A stretch of 64,000 nucleotides of DNA from Sulfitobacter maritimus (GCF_013346665.1 NZ_JABVBB010000034.1:1-64000); one strand, 5' to 3'; counted from the stretch's first letter, positions 36,034 to 45,742 are shown. Notes: generated by a model not told the origin, from the letters alone. Program-made: numbers and translations.

Positions 36034-37898
36034 TTCTTCGACTTGCCGGACTTGGGCTTCGCGTCCGCATTGGCGGCAGTGGTTTTGGGCGTGCGCTTAA
36101 AGCCGCCCGCGATATTGCCCCAAAGATCCGGCTTATACCCTTGGCTGCGCATGATCAGATACTGCTGAGTAAAGGTGATCGTGTTGTTCGCGATCCAGTA
36201 AACCACCAGACCGGAAGCAAAACCGCCCAGCATGAACATGAAGACCCAAGGCATCCAAGCAAAAATCATCTGCTGCGTCGGATCGGTGGGCGCCGGGTTC
36301 AGTTTCTGCTGCAAGAACATGGAGATACCCAAAAGCAGCGGCAGAATACCGATAAAGATCAGCGCCAGCATCGAGCCGGGCTCAGGTGCCGCATAGGGCA
36401 GCAGGCCCCAGAGGTTCAGGATCGAGGTGGGGTCCGGCGCACTAAGGTCTTGGAACGGGCCAAAGAAGGGCGCGTGGCGCAACTCGATGGTGACAAAGAT
36501 CACCTTGTAGAGCGAGAAGAAGATCGGGATTTGCAGCAGGATTGGCAGACAGCCCGCAGCTGGGTTCACCTTGTTCTTCTTATAGAGCTCCATCATGCCC
36601 TGCTGCATCTTCTGACGGTCGTCGCCTGCCTCTTTCTTCAGCTTTTCCATTTCGGGCTGAAGCTCTTTCATCCGCGCCATGGAGACGTAGGATTTATAGG
36701 CCAGCGGGAAGAGCAGCGCCTTGATCAGCAGCGTGAGGCCGATGATCGCGACACCCATGTTGCCGATCAACTGGTTGAGGTTGTGCAGCAGCCAGAAGAT
36801 CGGCTTGGTCAGGAAAAAGAACCAGCCCCAGTCGATGCTGTCGATGAATTTGGCGACACCAGCGGATTGGTAATCTTGCAGCGTTTCCCATTCCTTCGCG
36901 CCCGCGAAGAATTTGCTCGACGTGCTGACGCTTTCGCCTGCCGCGACCGAGCGGGTGGGCTGGCGGGTAAAGGCGCGGTAGGTGTCGGCGCGGGGGTCAT
37001 AGGTGAGCGCTTGCTCAAAGGTCTCGCCCGCTTCGGGGATCAGGACCGCCTGCCAGTAGTGATCGGTGAAGCCGATCCAGCCTTCGGTGACGCCTTCGGT
37101 CACCACGGCGGGGCGGCCCCAAGTGCTGTTCACATCCGCATCGGCAATGTCGTCCCAGTCGATCTCGGCCAACTCGCCATTCGCCATAGAGACCGCGCCC
37201 TCATGCAAGATGAAGAAGCTCTTGAGGTCTTCCGGCAGACCGTGCTGTGCGATCATGCCGAAGGGGGCGAGGTTCACCGGGGCTTCGCCGTTGTTAGAGA
37301 CGCTTTGGGTGATGTCGAACATATATTCGTCATCGACAGAAATTGTGCGGGTAAAGACCTGTCCGGCGCCATTGTCCCAAGTCAGGGTCACAGGGCTGTC
37401 AACGCCCAATGTCTCGCCCTCGCTGAGGGTCCACATCGTATCGACACCCGGCACCGCATCGGGCGCGAGGCCGGAGCCTGCGGCCCAACCGTGCAGCGCG
37501 TAGTAAGCGTCGCTCGACCCTTCGGGGGAGAGCAGCGTGACCACTTCGGCGTTTTCGTCGAGGGTGGTTTGGTAGTCGTTCAGTTTCAGATCGTCGATCC
37601 GCCCGCCCATGAGCGAAATCGAGCCGCTCAGACGGTCGGTAGAGATTGCAACGCGGGGCGCGTCGGCCAAAGCCGCGCGGCGGCCAGCGGGGGCGGCGCC
37701 TTCACCTGTTTCGGTGTCAGGGGCAGCGGCATCTGACGGTGTGGCCGGGACGACAGTACCGCCTTCGACCTGGCTTACTTCGGTGCCTGGCTCAAGCGCA
37801 GGGTCGGCTTCAGGGGGCGGGAACAGGAGGAACCACACAAGGATGACGGCAAAGCTGAGCGCCGTGGCAAGGATGAGATTCTTGTTCTGGTCGTCCAT
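36030..37898 (-). CDS. yidC: Membrane protein insertase YidC
   Basis: YidC inserts and folds inner membrane proteins, with or without SecYEG. The 622-residue product has an N-terminal signal anchor, a low-complexity Pro/Ala/Glu stretch and a large periplasmic beta domain (about 90-350). The conserved five-helix Oxa1 core follows, with a cytoplasmic hairpin SMARMKELQPEMEKLK and PAAGCLPILLQIPIFFSLYKVI. It ends in a basic tail for ribosome contact. A possible promoter (TTGACC at 37958-37963, weak TTGAAC -10) lies 60 bp upstream. Confidence 0.97.
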   Translation of the reverse strand: MDDQNKNLILATALSFAVILVWFLLFPPPEADPALEPGTEVSQVEGGTVVPATPSDAAAPDTETGEGAAPAGRRAALADAPRVAISTDRLSGSISLMGGRIDDLKLNDYQTTLDENAEVVTLLSPEGSSDAYYALHGWAAGSGLAPDAVPGVDTMWTLSEGETLGVDSPVTLTWDNGAGQVFTRTISVDDEYMFDITQSVSNNGEAPVNLAPFGMIAQHGLPEDLKSFFILHEGAVSMANGELAEIDWDDIADADVNSTWGRPAVVTEGVTEGWIGFTDHYWQAVLIPEAGETFEQALTYDPRADTYRAFTRQPTRSVAAGESVSTSSKFFAGAKEWETLQDYQSAGVAKFIDSIDWGWFFFLTKPIFWLLHNLNQLIGNMGVAIIGLTLLIKALLFPLAYKSYVSMARMKELQPEMEKLKKEAGDDRQKMQQGMMELYKKNKVNPAAGCLPILLQIPIFFSLYKVIFVTIELRHAPFFGPFQDLSAPDPTSILNLWGLLPYAAPEPGSMLALIFIGILPLLLGISMFLQQKLNPAPTDPTQQMIFAWMPWVFMFMLGGFASGLVVYWIANNTITFTQQYLIMRSQGYKPDLWGNIAGGFKRTPKTTAANADAKPKSGKSKK

Positions 37899-38114
37899 GG
37901 GGTTGCCACCTGATGTCTTGGAATATCAGGGGGGGTTCAACAGAGTAAGGGGCCAAAGGTCAAGCGGAATCGGGTTTGTGTCCGAGCGTGGAAACGCAGA
38001 AACGGACCCTATAGGCTTGGGGTTCGGCGCTCCGCGGCCGGGTTCGCGCAGAGGCAGGATCGGGACTGTTCGAAATGTTGACGGCATCACCGTCTGCAGT
38101 TGGCAGGCAAGCGG

Positions 38115-39656
38115 TTACGTCGCGCGACCATCGAGAATGCGAGGGACATTCTGCAGTTTGGCATTATGACGCGAAATCCAGTCCAAAGTCTGTTCAAAAG
38201 GCATAGGCCGGGCGATGCCAAACCCCTGCACGTGATCACAGCCAAGCTGCGCGAGCAGCACATGTTCGCCCACAGTCTCGACCCCTTCGGCCAAGGTTTC
38301 AATGCCGAGCCTTTCCGCCATGGTCAGGATCGCACTGATCATTCGCTGCTGATCGGGATCGCGGTCGGCCTTCATCACAAAAGATCGGTCAATCTTGATC
38401 CGGCTGACGGAAAATCGGCGGATAGAAGCGATAGAGGCGTGACCGGTACCGAAGTCATCTAGGTCAATCCGACAGCCTAACTTCCCCAAAGCGTTTATAT
38501 TGCGCGTAATGACGTCATCCGGAGCAGAAGCGACGACGGTTTCCAACACCTCAACCGCTAGCCGGTCGGGTGTGAGGTCAAAGCGGTCCAACTCCCATGT
38601 GATTTTATCGATGAGACGTGGGTTGTTTAACTCGCAACCGGCGAAATTCACGCCGATCTGTGGCACTTCAACACCGGACCCATCCCAAGCTTTAAGCGCT
38701 GCAAACGCGTGGTACATCATCACTTCTGCCAGCCGTTCAAGCAGGCCCACGTTTTCGATGATAGGTAGAAACTCTGCAGGGGAGATCATGCCGCGTACGG
38801 GGTGATTCCAGCGGGCCAAGGCCTCAAACCCCGTGATTTGGCCTGTATCTGTAGAGATTTGCGGCTGAAACCACGGTTGTATTTGACCGTTGTCGAGCGC
38901 TTGCACGACTTCCTCACGCAATTCGGCGCGGTTTTCCGTGTCACGGCGCATTTGGTCGGAAAAGGCGCGGATAGAGGAGGGGCCGCGCCGCTGGGCGGCG
39001 CGTAGGGCAGTGGCGGCGGCGCGCAGCCAGGCGGCACCATCGTCCCCCGGCGCGCGGGTGTTGAGACAAAACCCGACTGACGCGGTGAGATAGATCGTGA
39101 CACCGTCGATCGACACCGGCTCTTCCATCGCCGCTTGCAGACGTCCGGCAAGTTGGATGCAAAGCTCAAGATCCAGTTGGCGGACCGGGGCCACGCATAT
39201 GGCAAAGCGGGCATCCCCCATTTGACCGACGTTATCATCGCCGCGCAATGCGGTGACCAGCCGTTCGCCTGTACGCTGCACGATTATGTCCGCCGCGGCC
39301 TGTCCGTGACGGTCGGCGAGGTCTTCAAGATCCTCAATCGCTGTAAAAAAGGCGGCGGAGTGGCGCCCTTTCAGCTTGGCGCGCTGATAAATCTGTTCGG
39401 TCAATTCCTCGAAAGCGCCGCGTTGGAACAACCCGCTGACCGCATCGCGCGGCAGCGTAAGTCCACGGCCAAAGCGATTGCTCATAAGGTAAAAGACGGG
39501 AAGCAGTGCAGCGGCAAAGATCAAAGCGGTTTCCCCGCCGAACCAAAAGGCCGCGAGCGTTAGGGCGGGGAGAAAGGCCAGCGCCGGAGGGCCAGTCAGC
39601 GCTGCCGCCAAAGAACGCCGCATATGAGTCAGCCCCGAACGCTGTTGAAACGCCAT
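38115..39656 (-). CDS. EAL-domain cyclic-di-GMP phosphodiesterase with degenerate GGDEF
   Basis: The 513-residue protein has one or two N-terminal membrane helices (about 25-65). A GGDEF-like domain follows in which the active-site motif reads GDARF (147-151), so cyclase activity is unlikely. The C-terminal EAL domain has GFEALARW (EAL at 278-280), DDFGTG, KIDRSFV and AEGVET, so the hydrolase residues look intact. c-di-GMP hydrolysis is a family inference. The ATG at 39656 has an AAGGGGA site. It lies between ttcA and yidC on the same strand, an unusual place for a signalling gene. Confidence 0.88.
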   Translation of the reverse strand: MAFQQRSGLTHMRRSLAAALTGPPALAFLPALTLAAFWFGGETALIFAAALLPVFYLMSNRFGRGLTLPRDAVSGLFQRGAFEELTEQIYQRAKLKGRHSAAFFTAIEDLEDLADRHGQAAADIIVQRTGERLVTALRGDDNVGQMGDARFAICVAPVRQLDLELCIQLAGRLQAAMEEPVSIDGVTIYLTASVGFCLNTRAPGDDGAAWLRAAATALRAAQRRGPSSIRAFSDQMRRDTENRAELREEVVQALDNGQIQPWFQPQISTDTGQITGFEALARWNHPVRGMISPAEFLPIIENVGLLERLAEVMMYHAFAALKAWDGSGVEVPQIGVNFAGCELNNPRLIDKITWELDRFDLTPDRLAVEVLETVVASAPDDVITRNINALGKLGCRIDLDDFGTGHASIASIRRFSVSRIKIDRSFVMKADRDPDQQRMISAILTMAERLGIETLAEGVETVGEHVLLAQLGCDHVQGFGIARPMPFEQTLDWISRHNAKLQNVPRILDGRAT

Positions 39657-39764
39657 TGCGATCTTCCCCTTATCTGCGCGCAGCAATGCGCCGCTGCGCA
39701 GAGAGGTATCGCGTCTGAGGTGTGGTGGGGGTTAACGCGCTGACAAATCTTGGAAGAATTTTGC

Positions 39765-40637
39765 TTAAAATTGTTCCGTGTTTGTGCTCTCAACGTTCCG
39801 CATTAGTCCTTCGAAGTCGAAGATCTTGGGATCCAGCAGATGCGACGGCCGGGCATTCATCAAGGCGCGGAACATCACTTGGCGGCGGCCCGGACTGTTG
39901 GCTTCCCATCCATCAAGGATGGCTTTGACCTGCTGGCGTTGCAGCCCGTCCTGTGACCCACAAAGATCGCAGGGAATGATGGGGTAGTTCATCGCTGTGG
40001 CAAAGCGCTCGCAGTCGGCTTCTGCCACATGGGCGAGGGGGCGGTAGAGGAACAAATCGCCTTCTTCGTTCACCAGTTTGGGTGGCATGGTGGCCAGTCG
40101 CCCGCCATGAAACAGGTTCATAAAAAAGGTTTCAAGTATGTCGTCTCGGTGGTGGCCCAGCACCACGGCAGAGCAGCCTTCTTCGCGTGCGATCCGGTAA
40201 AGGTTGCCGCGGCGCAGGCGGCTGCATAGGGCGCAGAAGGTGCGTCCGGCGGGGATCTTGTCCATCACGATGGAATAGGTGTCTTGGTATTCGATCCGGT
40301 GCGGAACGCCCATCTTTTCCAAGAACTCCGGCAATACTGTCGCGGGAAACCCCGGTTGCCCCTGATCAAGGTTGCAGGCCAGCAGATCGACGGGCAGCAG
40401 GCCACGCCATTGCAATTCATGCAGCACCGCCAGAAGCGTGTAGCTGTCCTTACCGCCAGAGAGGCACACCAGCCAACGCGGTTTGGATGCGCTCTGGGCG
40501 GTAGGTTCGATCATGCCGTATTGTTCAATCGCCTCTCGGGTCATCCGAACGATGCGCTTGCGCAGCTTCTTGAACTCAGTGCTTTGCGGTGCGCCGGCAA
40601 AGAGGGGATGGATCTCGTTGGGTTCGTCCAGCATCAT
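39765..40637 (-). CDS. ttcA: tRNA 2-thiocytidine(32) synthetase TtcA
   Basis: TtcA thiolates cytidine 32 in some tRNAs, using an iron-sulfur cluster and ATP. The 290-residue product has the PP-loop SGGKDS (60-65) and two CxxC pairs, Cys135/Cys138 (FCALCSR) and Cys223/Cys226 (PCDLCGS), typical of TtcA. Two adjacent ATGs (40637, 40634) can start it after GAAAGG. It sits between yidD and the EAL gene. Confidence 0.94.
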   Translation of the reverse strand: MMLDEPNEIHPLFAGAPQSTEFKKLRKRIVRMTREAIEQYGMIEPTAQSASKPRWLVCLSGGKDSYTLLAVLHELQWRGLLPVDLLACNLDQGQPGFPATVLPEFLEKMGVPHRIEYQDTYSIVMDKIPAGRTFCALCSRLRRGNLYRIAREEGCSAVVLGHHRDDILETFFMNLFHGGRLATMPPKLVNEEGDLFLYRPLAHVAEADCERFATAMNYPIIPCDLCGSQDGLQRQQVKAILDGWEANSPGRRQVMFRALMNARPSHLLDPKIFDFEGLMRNVESTNTEQF

Positions 40638-40702
40638 CGGCCTTTCGTCATCATGGGTGGTGTCACCTAAGGCAATTTGCCTCAGCCTCGCAAGACAGGC
40701 CG

Positions 40703-40924
40703 TTAATCTGGCACATTGTCGATGCCACTGCGCCCCCAAGGATGGCAGCGTGCGATCCGCCGGGCAGCAAGCCAGCCGCCGCGCAGACCACCGTGCTTTT
40801 GCAAGGCTTCAAGCGCATAGGCGCTGCATGTGGGCTGGTAGCGGCAGTTATGGCCAACCCAAGGGCTAAAGATCAGCCGATAGCCGCGAACCGGCAGCGC
40901 CAGAAAGGCAGCGAAGGGCGTCAT
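40703..40924 (-). CDS. yidD: Membrane protein insertion efficiency factor YidD
   Basis: YidD is a small amphipathic protein that assists YidC. The 73-residue product has the family core [22 protein letters not shown] (residues 20-41) with conserved cysteines, followed by a basic segment [11 protein letters not shown]. It overlaps the rnpA stop by ATGA, in the classical rpmH-rnpA-yidD order. Confidence 0.95.
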   Translation of the reverse strand: MTPFAAFLALPVRGYRLIFSPWVGHNCRYQPTCSAYALEALQKHGGLRGGWLAARRIARCHPWGRSGIDNVPD

Positions 40925-41343
40925 TTCTTGACCCCATGCAGGGTATCAAGCGCACGCTTGAGATCAGCAAGCAGGTGATCAAAGGGCAGGGCGGCAGTGG
41001 CCTCACGGCGCCCGATAAAGACATAGTCCATCCCCGCGCGGCCCTGATAGGGCAGCGTCTTCCGCGCGATCTCGCGCAGGCGGCGCTTGGCCCGGTTGCG
41101 GGCCACGGCATTGCCAACCTTTTTAGAGCAGGTGAAGCCCACGCGAATGGGCGCGTTGCTTGACTCTTCCGCACGGCGGGGGCGCATTTGCAGGATGAAA
41201 CCGGGCGTTGCTACCCGTTTGGCGCGGCTGGCCCGTTGAAAATCGGCCCGCTTGGTTAAAACGTCCACGCGCAATGAAGCCGCCGGAACAGTATTCCCCG
41301 TTGTGGCATATGTGCCATCCTGGGGTGCCTCCGGCGGTGTCAT
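40921..41343 (-). CDS. rnpA: Ribonuclease P protein component
   Basis: RnpA assists the RNase P RNA in tRNA 5' maturation. The 140-residue product has the RNR motif [10 protein letters not shown] (82-91), [13 protein letters not shown] before it, and the aromatic FIGRRE beta strand. An N-terminal extension of about 25 residues precedes the core. It is 26 nt downstream of rpmH. Confidence 0.96.
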   Translation of the reverse strand: MTPPEAPQDGTYATTGNTVPAASLRVDVLTKRADFQRASRAKRVATPGFILQMRPRRAEESSNAPIRVGFTCSKKVGNAVARNRAKRRLREIARKTLPYQGRAGMDYVFIGRREATAALPFDHLLADLKRALDTLHGVKK

Positions 41344-41369
41344 AATCTGATTCCAGATATCGAAGGCGC

Positions 41370-41504
41370 TTACGCGCTCAGCGATTTCCGGCCTTGTGCG
41401 CGGCGCGCATTGATGATCTTACGGCCGGCTTTGGTGGCCATGCGCGCGCGGAAACCATGGCGCCGCTTGCGCACGAGGTTCGAGGGTTGAAAGGTGCGTT
41501 TCAT
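41370..41504 (-). CDS. rpmH: 50S ribosomal protein L34
   Basis: L34 is a tiny, very basic large-subunit protein. Reading the minus strand gives 44 residues starting [19 protein letters not shown] and ending RKSLSA, an exact family fit including [15 protein letters not shown]. It heads the rpmH-rnpA-yidD run. Confidence 0.97.
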   Translation of the reverse strand: MKRTFQPSNLVRKRRHGFRARMATKAGRKIINARRAQGRKSLSA

Positions 41505-41583
41505 CGCTCCGTCTCCATCTAAAGCTGGCTGGGCACGGAATCACTTGAGGGTTCCACCGCGGCCAGCGTCAAGTCAAGCCCGT

Positions 41584-41612
41584 CCTCTAAAGCGATGACG
41601 CCGCCAAGTCAA
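41584..41612 (-). promoter_or_regulatory. Candidate promoter for rpmH-rnpA-yidD
   Basis: On the minus strand TTGACT (41612-41607) and TAGAGG (41589-41584) are 17 bp apart, giving a leader of about 75 nt before rpmH. A second TTGACT/TTGACG run lies closer, at about 41570-41577. The 315-bp gap (41505-41819) otherwise holds only the unassigned upstream region of the divergent TVP38 gene. Confidence 0.35.
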
Positions 41613-41819
41613 ACCCCCTGGCGGTGAAAAATGGTGCTTTGCAACAAAATGCCTATCCGACGCGGGGAATGTTTCAGTTTGCCCCCGCTACTACCCAAAA
41701 CCGACCCTTTGCGGACAAGTCCTATCAACCACGCGTGAAGAGGCTATCGGTGACAAGCCTTTCACGCCATCTTAGCACCTAACCCGCCCGGTCCATAGGG
41801 GCCCAATGGAAGTGCCCGA

Positions 41820-42554
41820 ATGAGCCAAAATGACCCGCCGAAGTCCACCGCGATGCGATTCTTGCCCTTGGGGGTGATCTTAATCGTGGCTGCCATCGGC
41901 GCCTTCACGCTGCGCGATTACCTGAGCTTTGACGCGCTACGTGAGAATCGCGAGGCACTCATCGCCTTTCGCGACCAGAACTATCTGCTAACTGTGCTTG
42001 GGTTTGTCGTCGCCTATGTTGTGATCGTGGCCTTTTCACTTCCGGGCGCGACCATCGCCACGCTGACCGGGGGGTTCTTGTTCGGCGTCTTTCCGGGCGT
42101 CTTATATAATGTCTGCGCTGCGACATTGGGGGCGGCGGTGATTTTTCTTGCCGCGCAATGGGGATTGGGCGAGCGCTTGAAACAGCGCATGGATGCCTCT
42201 GAGGGGCTGGTGCGCAAGATCAGCGCCGGAATTGACGACAACCAATGGTCGATGCTCTTTTTCATCCGGCTGGTCCCGGTGGTGCCGTTTTTCGTCGCTA
42301 ATCTGGTGCCGGCCTTTCTCGGCGTGCCACTGCTACGCTTTGTTATTTCGACCTTTTTGGGCATTATGCCGGGGGCGTTGGTCTTTACCTCCGTAGGGGC
42401 CGGGCTAGGTGCGGTATTCGCCCGAGGAGAGACGCCCGACCTTGGGATTATATTCGAGCCTCATATTCTGCTGCCCATTCTGGGCCTTTGTGCTTTGTCG
42501 CTGTTGCCCGTGGCGATCAAGACGTTTTCGGGCAAGAAGGATTTGCTGAAATGA
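41820..42554 (+). CDS. TVP38/TMEM64-family membrane protein
   Basis: The 244-residue integral membrane protein belongs to the SNARE-associated/VTT (DedA-related) family, whose members are thought to handle lipids or ions. It has about six hydrophobic segments and the family marks FSLPGATIATLTGGFLFG, AATLGAAVIFLAA, FFIRLVPVVPFFVANL and FLGIMPGALVFTSVGAGLG. It overlaps the following flavoprotein gene by ATGA, a pairing that also exists as a gene fusion in some bacteria. Confidence 0.9.
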   Translation: MSQNDPPKSTAMRFLPLGVILIVAAIGAFTLRDYLSFDALRENREALIAFRDQNYLLTVLGFVVAYVVIVAFSLPGATIATLTGGFLFGVFPGVLYNVCAATLGAAVIFLAAQWGLGERLKQRMDASEGLVRKISAGIDDNQWSMLFFIRLVPVVPFFVANLVPAFLGVPLLRFVISTFLGIMPGALVFTSVGAGLGAVFARGETPDLGIIFEPHILLPILGLCALSLLPVAIKTFSGKKDLLK

Positions 42555-43972
42555 CCACCCGCATAAAGACTGACGTTCTCATTATCGGCGCAGGCTCCGG
42601 GGGGCTGTCCGTGGCCGCGGGGGCGGTGCAGATGGGCGCGGATGTGACGCTGCTTGAGGGTCATAAGATGGGCGGTGATTGCCTTAATTATGGCTGTGTG
42701 CCGTCCAAGGCGCTGATTAAAAGCGGGAAGATGGCGTATAACCAGCAGCATAGCGCGCCATACGGGGTCGAAAACGCGCAAGGCACTGTTGATTATGCGG
42801 CGGCCAAAGATCACGTGGCAGAGGTCATCGCGCAGATCGCGCCGGTTGATTCTGTCGAGCGGTTTGAAGGTTTGGGCGTTCGGGTGATCCGCGAGTATGG
42901 GCGTTTCATTTCCGACCATGAGGTGCAGGCGGGTGATACGGTTATCTCCGCGCGGCGCATTGTATTGGCCACCGGATCTTCGCCCTTGGTGCCGCCGATA
43001 CCGGGGCTGGATGATGTGCCGTTTGAGACCAATGAGACACTTTTCGATCTGCGCGATAAGCCGGAGCATTTGATCATCATCGGTGGTGGTCCCATCGGGA
43101 TCGAAATGGCTCAAGCTCATGTGCGCATGGGCTGCAAAGTCACCGTGATTGAAGGCAGTCGCGCCTTGGGGAAGGATGACCCGGAACTGGCCGAAGTTGT
43201 CCTGCAAACCCTGCGTGATGAGGGGGTCGTCTTTGAGGAGGGCAGCGATGCCGCTCGGATCAGCGGGCAGGCAGGGGCGATTGAAGTCGAGACCCAAGAT
43301 GGCCGCAAGATCAAAGGCTCACATCTGTTGATTGCGGTCGGGCGCAAGAGCAATACCGAGCGGCTCGACCTCGACAAAGCCGGGATTGAGACGACCAAAT
43401 CGGGCATCAAGGTTGACGACAGCCTGCGCAGCAGCAACCGCCGCGTCTATGCCATTGGCGATGTGGCGGGCGGGCTGCAATTTACCCATGTGGCAGGCTA
43501 TCACGCCGGGGTGGTGATCCGCTCGATCCTCTTTGGCCTGCCGAGCAAGACCAAACTGGCGCATATCCCATGGGTCACCTATGCCGCGCCGGAGCTAGCG
43601 CAGGTCGGGCTGACCGAAGCGCAGGCGCATGAGGAACACGGGGACAAGCTGGAAGTCGTGCGTTTTCACTACAATCACAACGACCGCGCCATCGCGGATC
43701 GGCAGACCAAAGGCTTTATCAAAGTAATGGTCGTCAAGGGTCGCCCGGTGGGGGCCAGTATCGTCGGACATCAAGCGGGCGAGTTGATCTCGCTCTGGTC
43801 GCTGGCGCTGGTCAACAACATGAAGATGAGCCAGATTGCGGCTATGGTCGCACCCTATCCGACGATATCTGAGATTAATAAACGTGCTGCGGGCGCCTAT
43901 TTCAGCCCACGTCTGTTTGACAGCAGGCTGGTCAAATGGGTGGTGCGCAGCGTGCAACGCCTGCTGCCCTGA
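42551..43972 (+). CDS. FAD-dependent pyridine nucleotide-disulfide oxidoreductase (Lpd/MerA-like)
   Basis: The 473-residue protein has the FAD site IIGAGSGGLSVAAGA, the redox-active disulfide CLNYGCVPSKAL, the NAD(P) site IIGGGPIGIEMAQ and the second FAD segment YAIGDVAGG. A C-terminal dimerisation domain completes it. In dihydrolipoamide dehydrogenase the C-terminal active site is H-P-T-x-x-E. Here it reads PYPTISE, with Tyr in place of the catalytic His, so the enzyme is unlikely to be the pyruvate dehydrogenase E3. Substrate unknown; its coupling to the TVP38 protein suggests a membrane-linked redox role. Start at 42551 by ATGA overlap. Confidence 0.9.
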   Translation: MTTRIKTDVLIIGAGSGGLSVAAGAVQMGADVTLLEGHKMGGDCLNYGCVPSKALIKSGKMAYNQQHSAPYGVENAQGTVDYAAAKDHVAEVIAQIAPVDSVERFEGLGVRVIREYGRFISDHEVQAGDTVISARRIVLATGSSPLVPPIPGLDDVPFETNETLFDLRDKPEHLIIIGGGPIGIEMAQAHVRMGCKVTVIEGSRALGKDDPELAEVVLQTLRDEGVVFEEGSDAARISGQAGAIEVETQDGRKIKGSHLLIAVGRKSNTERLDLDKAGIETTKSGIKVDDSLRSSNRRVYAIGDVAGGLQFTHVAGYHAGVVIRSILFGLPSKTKLAHIPWVTYAAPELAQVGLTEAQAHEEHGDKLEVVRFHYNHNDRAIADRQTKGFIKVMVVKGRPVGASIVGHQAGELISLWSLALVNNMKMSQIAAMVAPYPTISEINKRAAGAYFSPRLFDSRLVKWVVRSVQRLLP

Positions 43973-43980
43973 GGACGTCT

Positions 43981-45366
43981 ATGCTCCATTCGCTTTCTGG
44001 CCGGCTGCTGATCTTGACCACCATCTTTGTGATGTTGGCCGAGGTGTTGATCTTTGTCCCCTCAATTGCCCGGTTTCGCGAAGAATACATGCTCACCCGA
44101 CTGGAGCGGGCGCAGATCGCCTCACTCGCGCTGCTGGCGGATGATATGCTCGACCCGGCGTTGGAGGAGGAATTGTTGCGCAACGCTGAAGTGTTCAACG
44201 TCGTGCTGCGCCGTGACGAAGCGCGGGAACTGGTGCTGGCCTCACCGCTGCCACGCACTGTGTCGCAGACCTATGACCTGCGCGAGGCCTCCGCTTGGGT
44301 GCTGATCCGTGATGCTATGCTGCGCCTGTTTCTTCCCGGAAATGAGGTTGTCCGGGTCATTGGGGCGCCGGTGCGCGAGGCGGGGTTGCTGATCGAGATC
44401 ACAATGGAAACCGCGCCGATGCGCGTGGCGATGCTTGATTACGGTATGCGTATCTTGATGCTGTCGGCGGTGATTTCGGTTATTACAGCGGTATTGCTGT
44501 TCTTTGCCATGCGGGCGCTTTTGCTCAAACCGATCAAGCGGGTGGCCGGGCATATGCAGCGCTATGCCGCCGCCCCCGAAGATGCGCGGCGCATTATCGA
44601 GCCTTCCGCTGGCGTGACCGAACTGCGCGAGGCCGAAGAGGCGCTAAAGACCCTCCAGACGGATCTGACACAGGCGTTAAAGCAAAAAGAGCGTTTGGCG
44701 CAGTTGGGCGGGGCGGTCAGTAAAATCAGCCATGATTTGCGCAATATCTTAACCTCCGCGCAATTGTTCACCGACCGGATCGAAATGTCCGAAGATCCCA
44801 CTGTAAAGCGCATGGCCCCCAAACTCGTTAGTTCGATCACCCGCGCCGTGCATCTGTGCGAATCTACCTTGGCTTTTGGCAAAGCCGAAGAGCCCGGCCC
44901 AACTCTGACCCGTGTGCGACTTGCTGAACTGGTGGATGAGGTGATTGACGCCGAGCGTTTTGCTGACCCCGAGACTGACATCAGTTTCGCCGCGGATGTG
45001 CCCGTCGGGCTGACGGTACGGGCGGACCCAGAACAGCTCTACCGCGTGCTGGCCAACCTCATCCGCAACGCGCGGCAGGCCATCGCCGCAACAGGCGTGC
45101 CGGGCGAAGTCCATGTGCTCGCCAGTGAGGAGGGCGACGTCTGGCGGATCACGGTTTCCGATACCGGCCCCGGCTTGCCGCCAAAAGCCCGCGAGCACTT
45201 GTTCACCGCTTTCCAAGGTGGCGCCCGCAAGGGGGGGGCAGGGCTTGGGCTGGTTATCGCGTCAGAATTGATCCGTGGTCATGGCGGCACGCTGAGCCTG
45301 CGTCGGAGTGACCCGGAAGGGACCGTTTTCGAGATTAATCTACCCAAAGGCGATGGAACGATCTGA
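43981..45366 (+). CDS. Sensor histidine kinase, membrane-bound, orphan
   Basis: The 461-residue protein has two membrane helices (about 8-28 and 157-180) flanking a periplasmic sensor region, then a HAMP-like linker. The phospho-acceptor site is ISHDLRNILTSAQ (His251), and an HATPase domain follows with NLIRNARQA, DTGPGLP and GAGLGLVIASELIRGHGG. HDLRN instead of HE.RTP is typical of a distinct HK subclass. No response regulator is adjacent. It starts 8 nt after the flavoprotein gene, so it may be co-transcribed with it. Confidence 0.92.
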   Translation: MLHSLSGRLLILTTIFVMLAEVLIFVPSIARFREEYMLTRLERAQIASLALLADDMLDPALEEELLRNAEVFNVVLRRDEARELVLASPLPRTVSQTYDLREASAWVLIRDAMLRLFLPGNEVVRVIGAPVREAGLLIEITMETAPMRVAMLDYGMRILMLSAVISVITAVLLFFAMRALLLKPIKRVAGHMQRYAAAPEDARRIIEPSAGVTELREAEEALKTLQTDLTQALKQKERLAQLGGAVSKISHDLRNILTSAQLFTDRIEMSEDPTVKRMAPKLVSSITRAVHLCESTLAFGKAEEPGPTLTRVRLAELVDEVIDAERFADPETDISFAADVPVGLTVRADPEQLYRVLANLIRNARQAIAATGVPGEVHVLASEEGDVWRITVSDTGPGLPPKAREHLFTAFQGGARKGGAGLGLVIASELIRGHGGTLSLRRSDPEGTVFEINLPKGDGTI

Positions 45367-45453
45367 GCCGGTGCAAAAAGTTTCAAGAATTTTGCTTTCC
45401 TGCAAAATGAGGGCTTGCAACCCCCGCGCCGCAAGACTAAACCCCGCCCCAGT

Positions 45454-45530
45454 GGACCGATAGCTCAGCTGGATAGAGTACCTGACTACGAATCAGGGGG
45501 TCGGGGGTTCGAATCCTCCTCGGTCCGCCA
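45454..45530 (+). tRNA. tRNA-Arg (anticodon ACG)
   Basis: A 77-nt cloverleaf with acceptor stem GGACCGA/TCGGTCC, D-arm TAGCTCAGCTGGATAGAGTA and anticodon stem CCTGA/TCAGG. The 7-nt loop CTACGAA gives anticodon ACG (45488-45490), read as ICG after deamination. The T-loop is GGTTCGAATCC and the CCA end is encoded. It decodes CGU/CGC/CGA. Confidence 0.97.
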
Positions 45531-45742
45531 CTACCCAAAAATTTGTGATTGTCAGTAGATCGCTTAGCATTTTTCTGCGGCTTTCGTGATCCTTCGTGAC
45601 AGCAGCCGCCGCGCTGCTCATGTCTGCGCGCATTGTGTTATGTCTAGATTTAAGCCAGTATAGCGGCACCGCCTCTGCGCGTTGTGCCATCCTTGGCCAA
45701 GGTCGACAGGGCAGGGTGCCGGAACGCCAGAGGATGCGTGCG

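Noticed and set aside
36141..37736. 531-codon plus-strand frame over yidC
   Set aside because: It lies entirely antisense to a clear yidC, has His/Arg/Asp-rich composition typical of shadow frames, and shows no motif.
41505..41819. Replication origin near rpmH
   Set aside because: rpmH is often near oriC in other bacteria, but no cluster of DnaA-box sequences, AT-rich unwinding region or dnaA/parAB genes is seen here.
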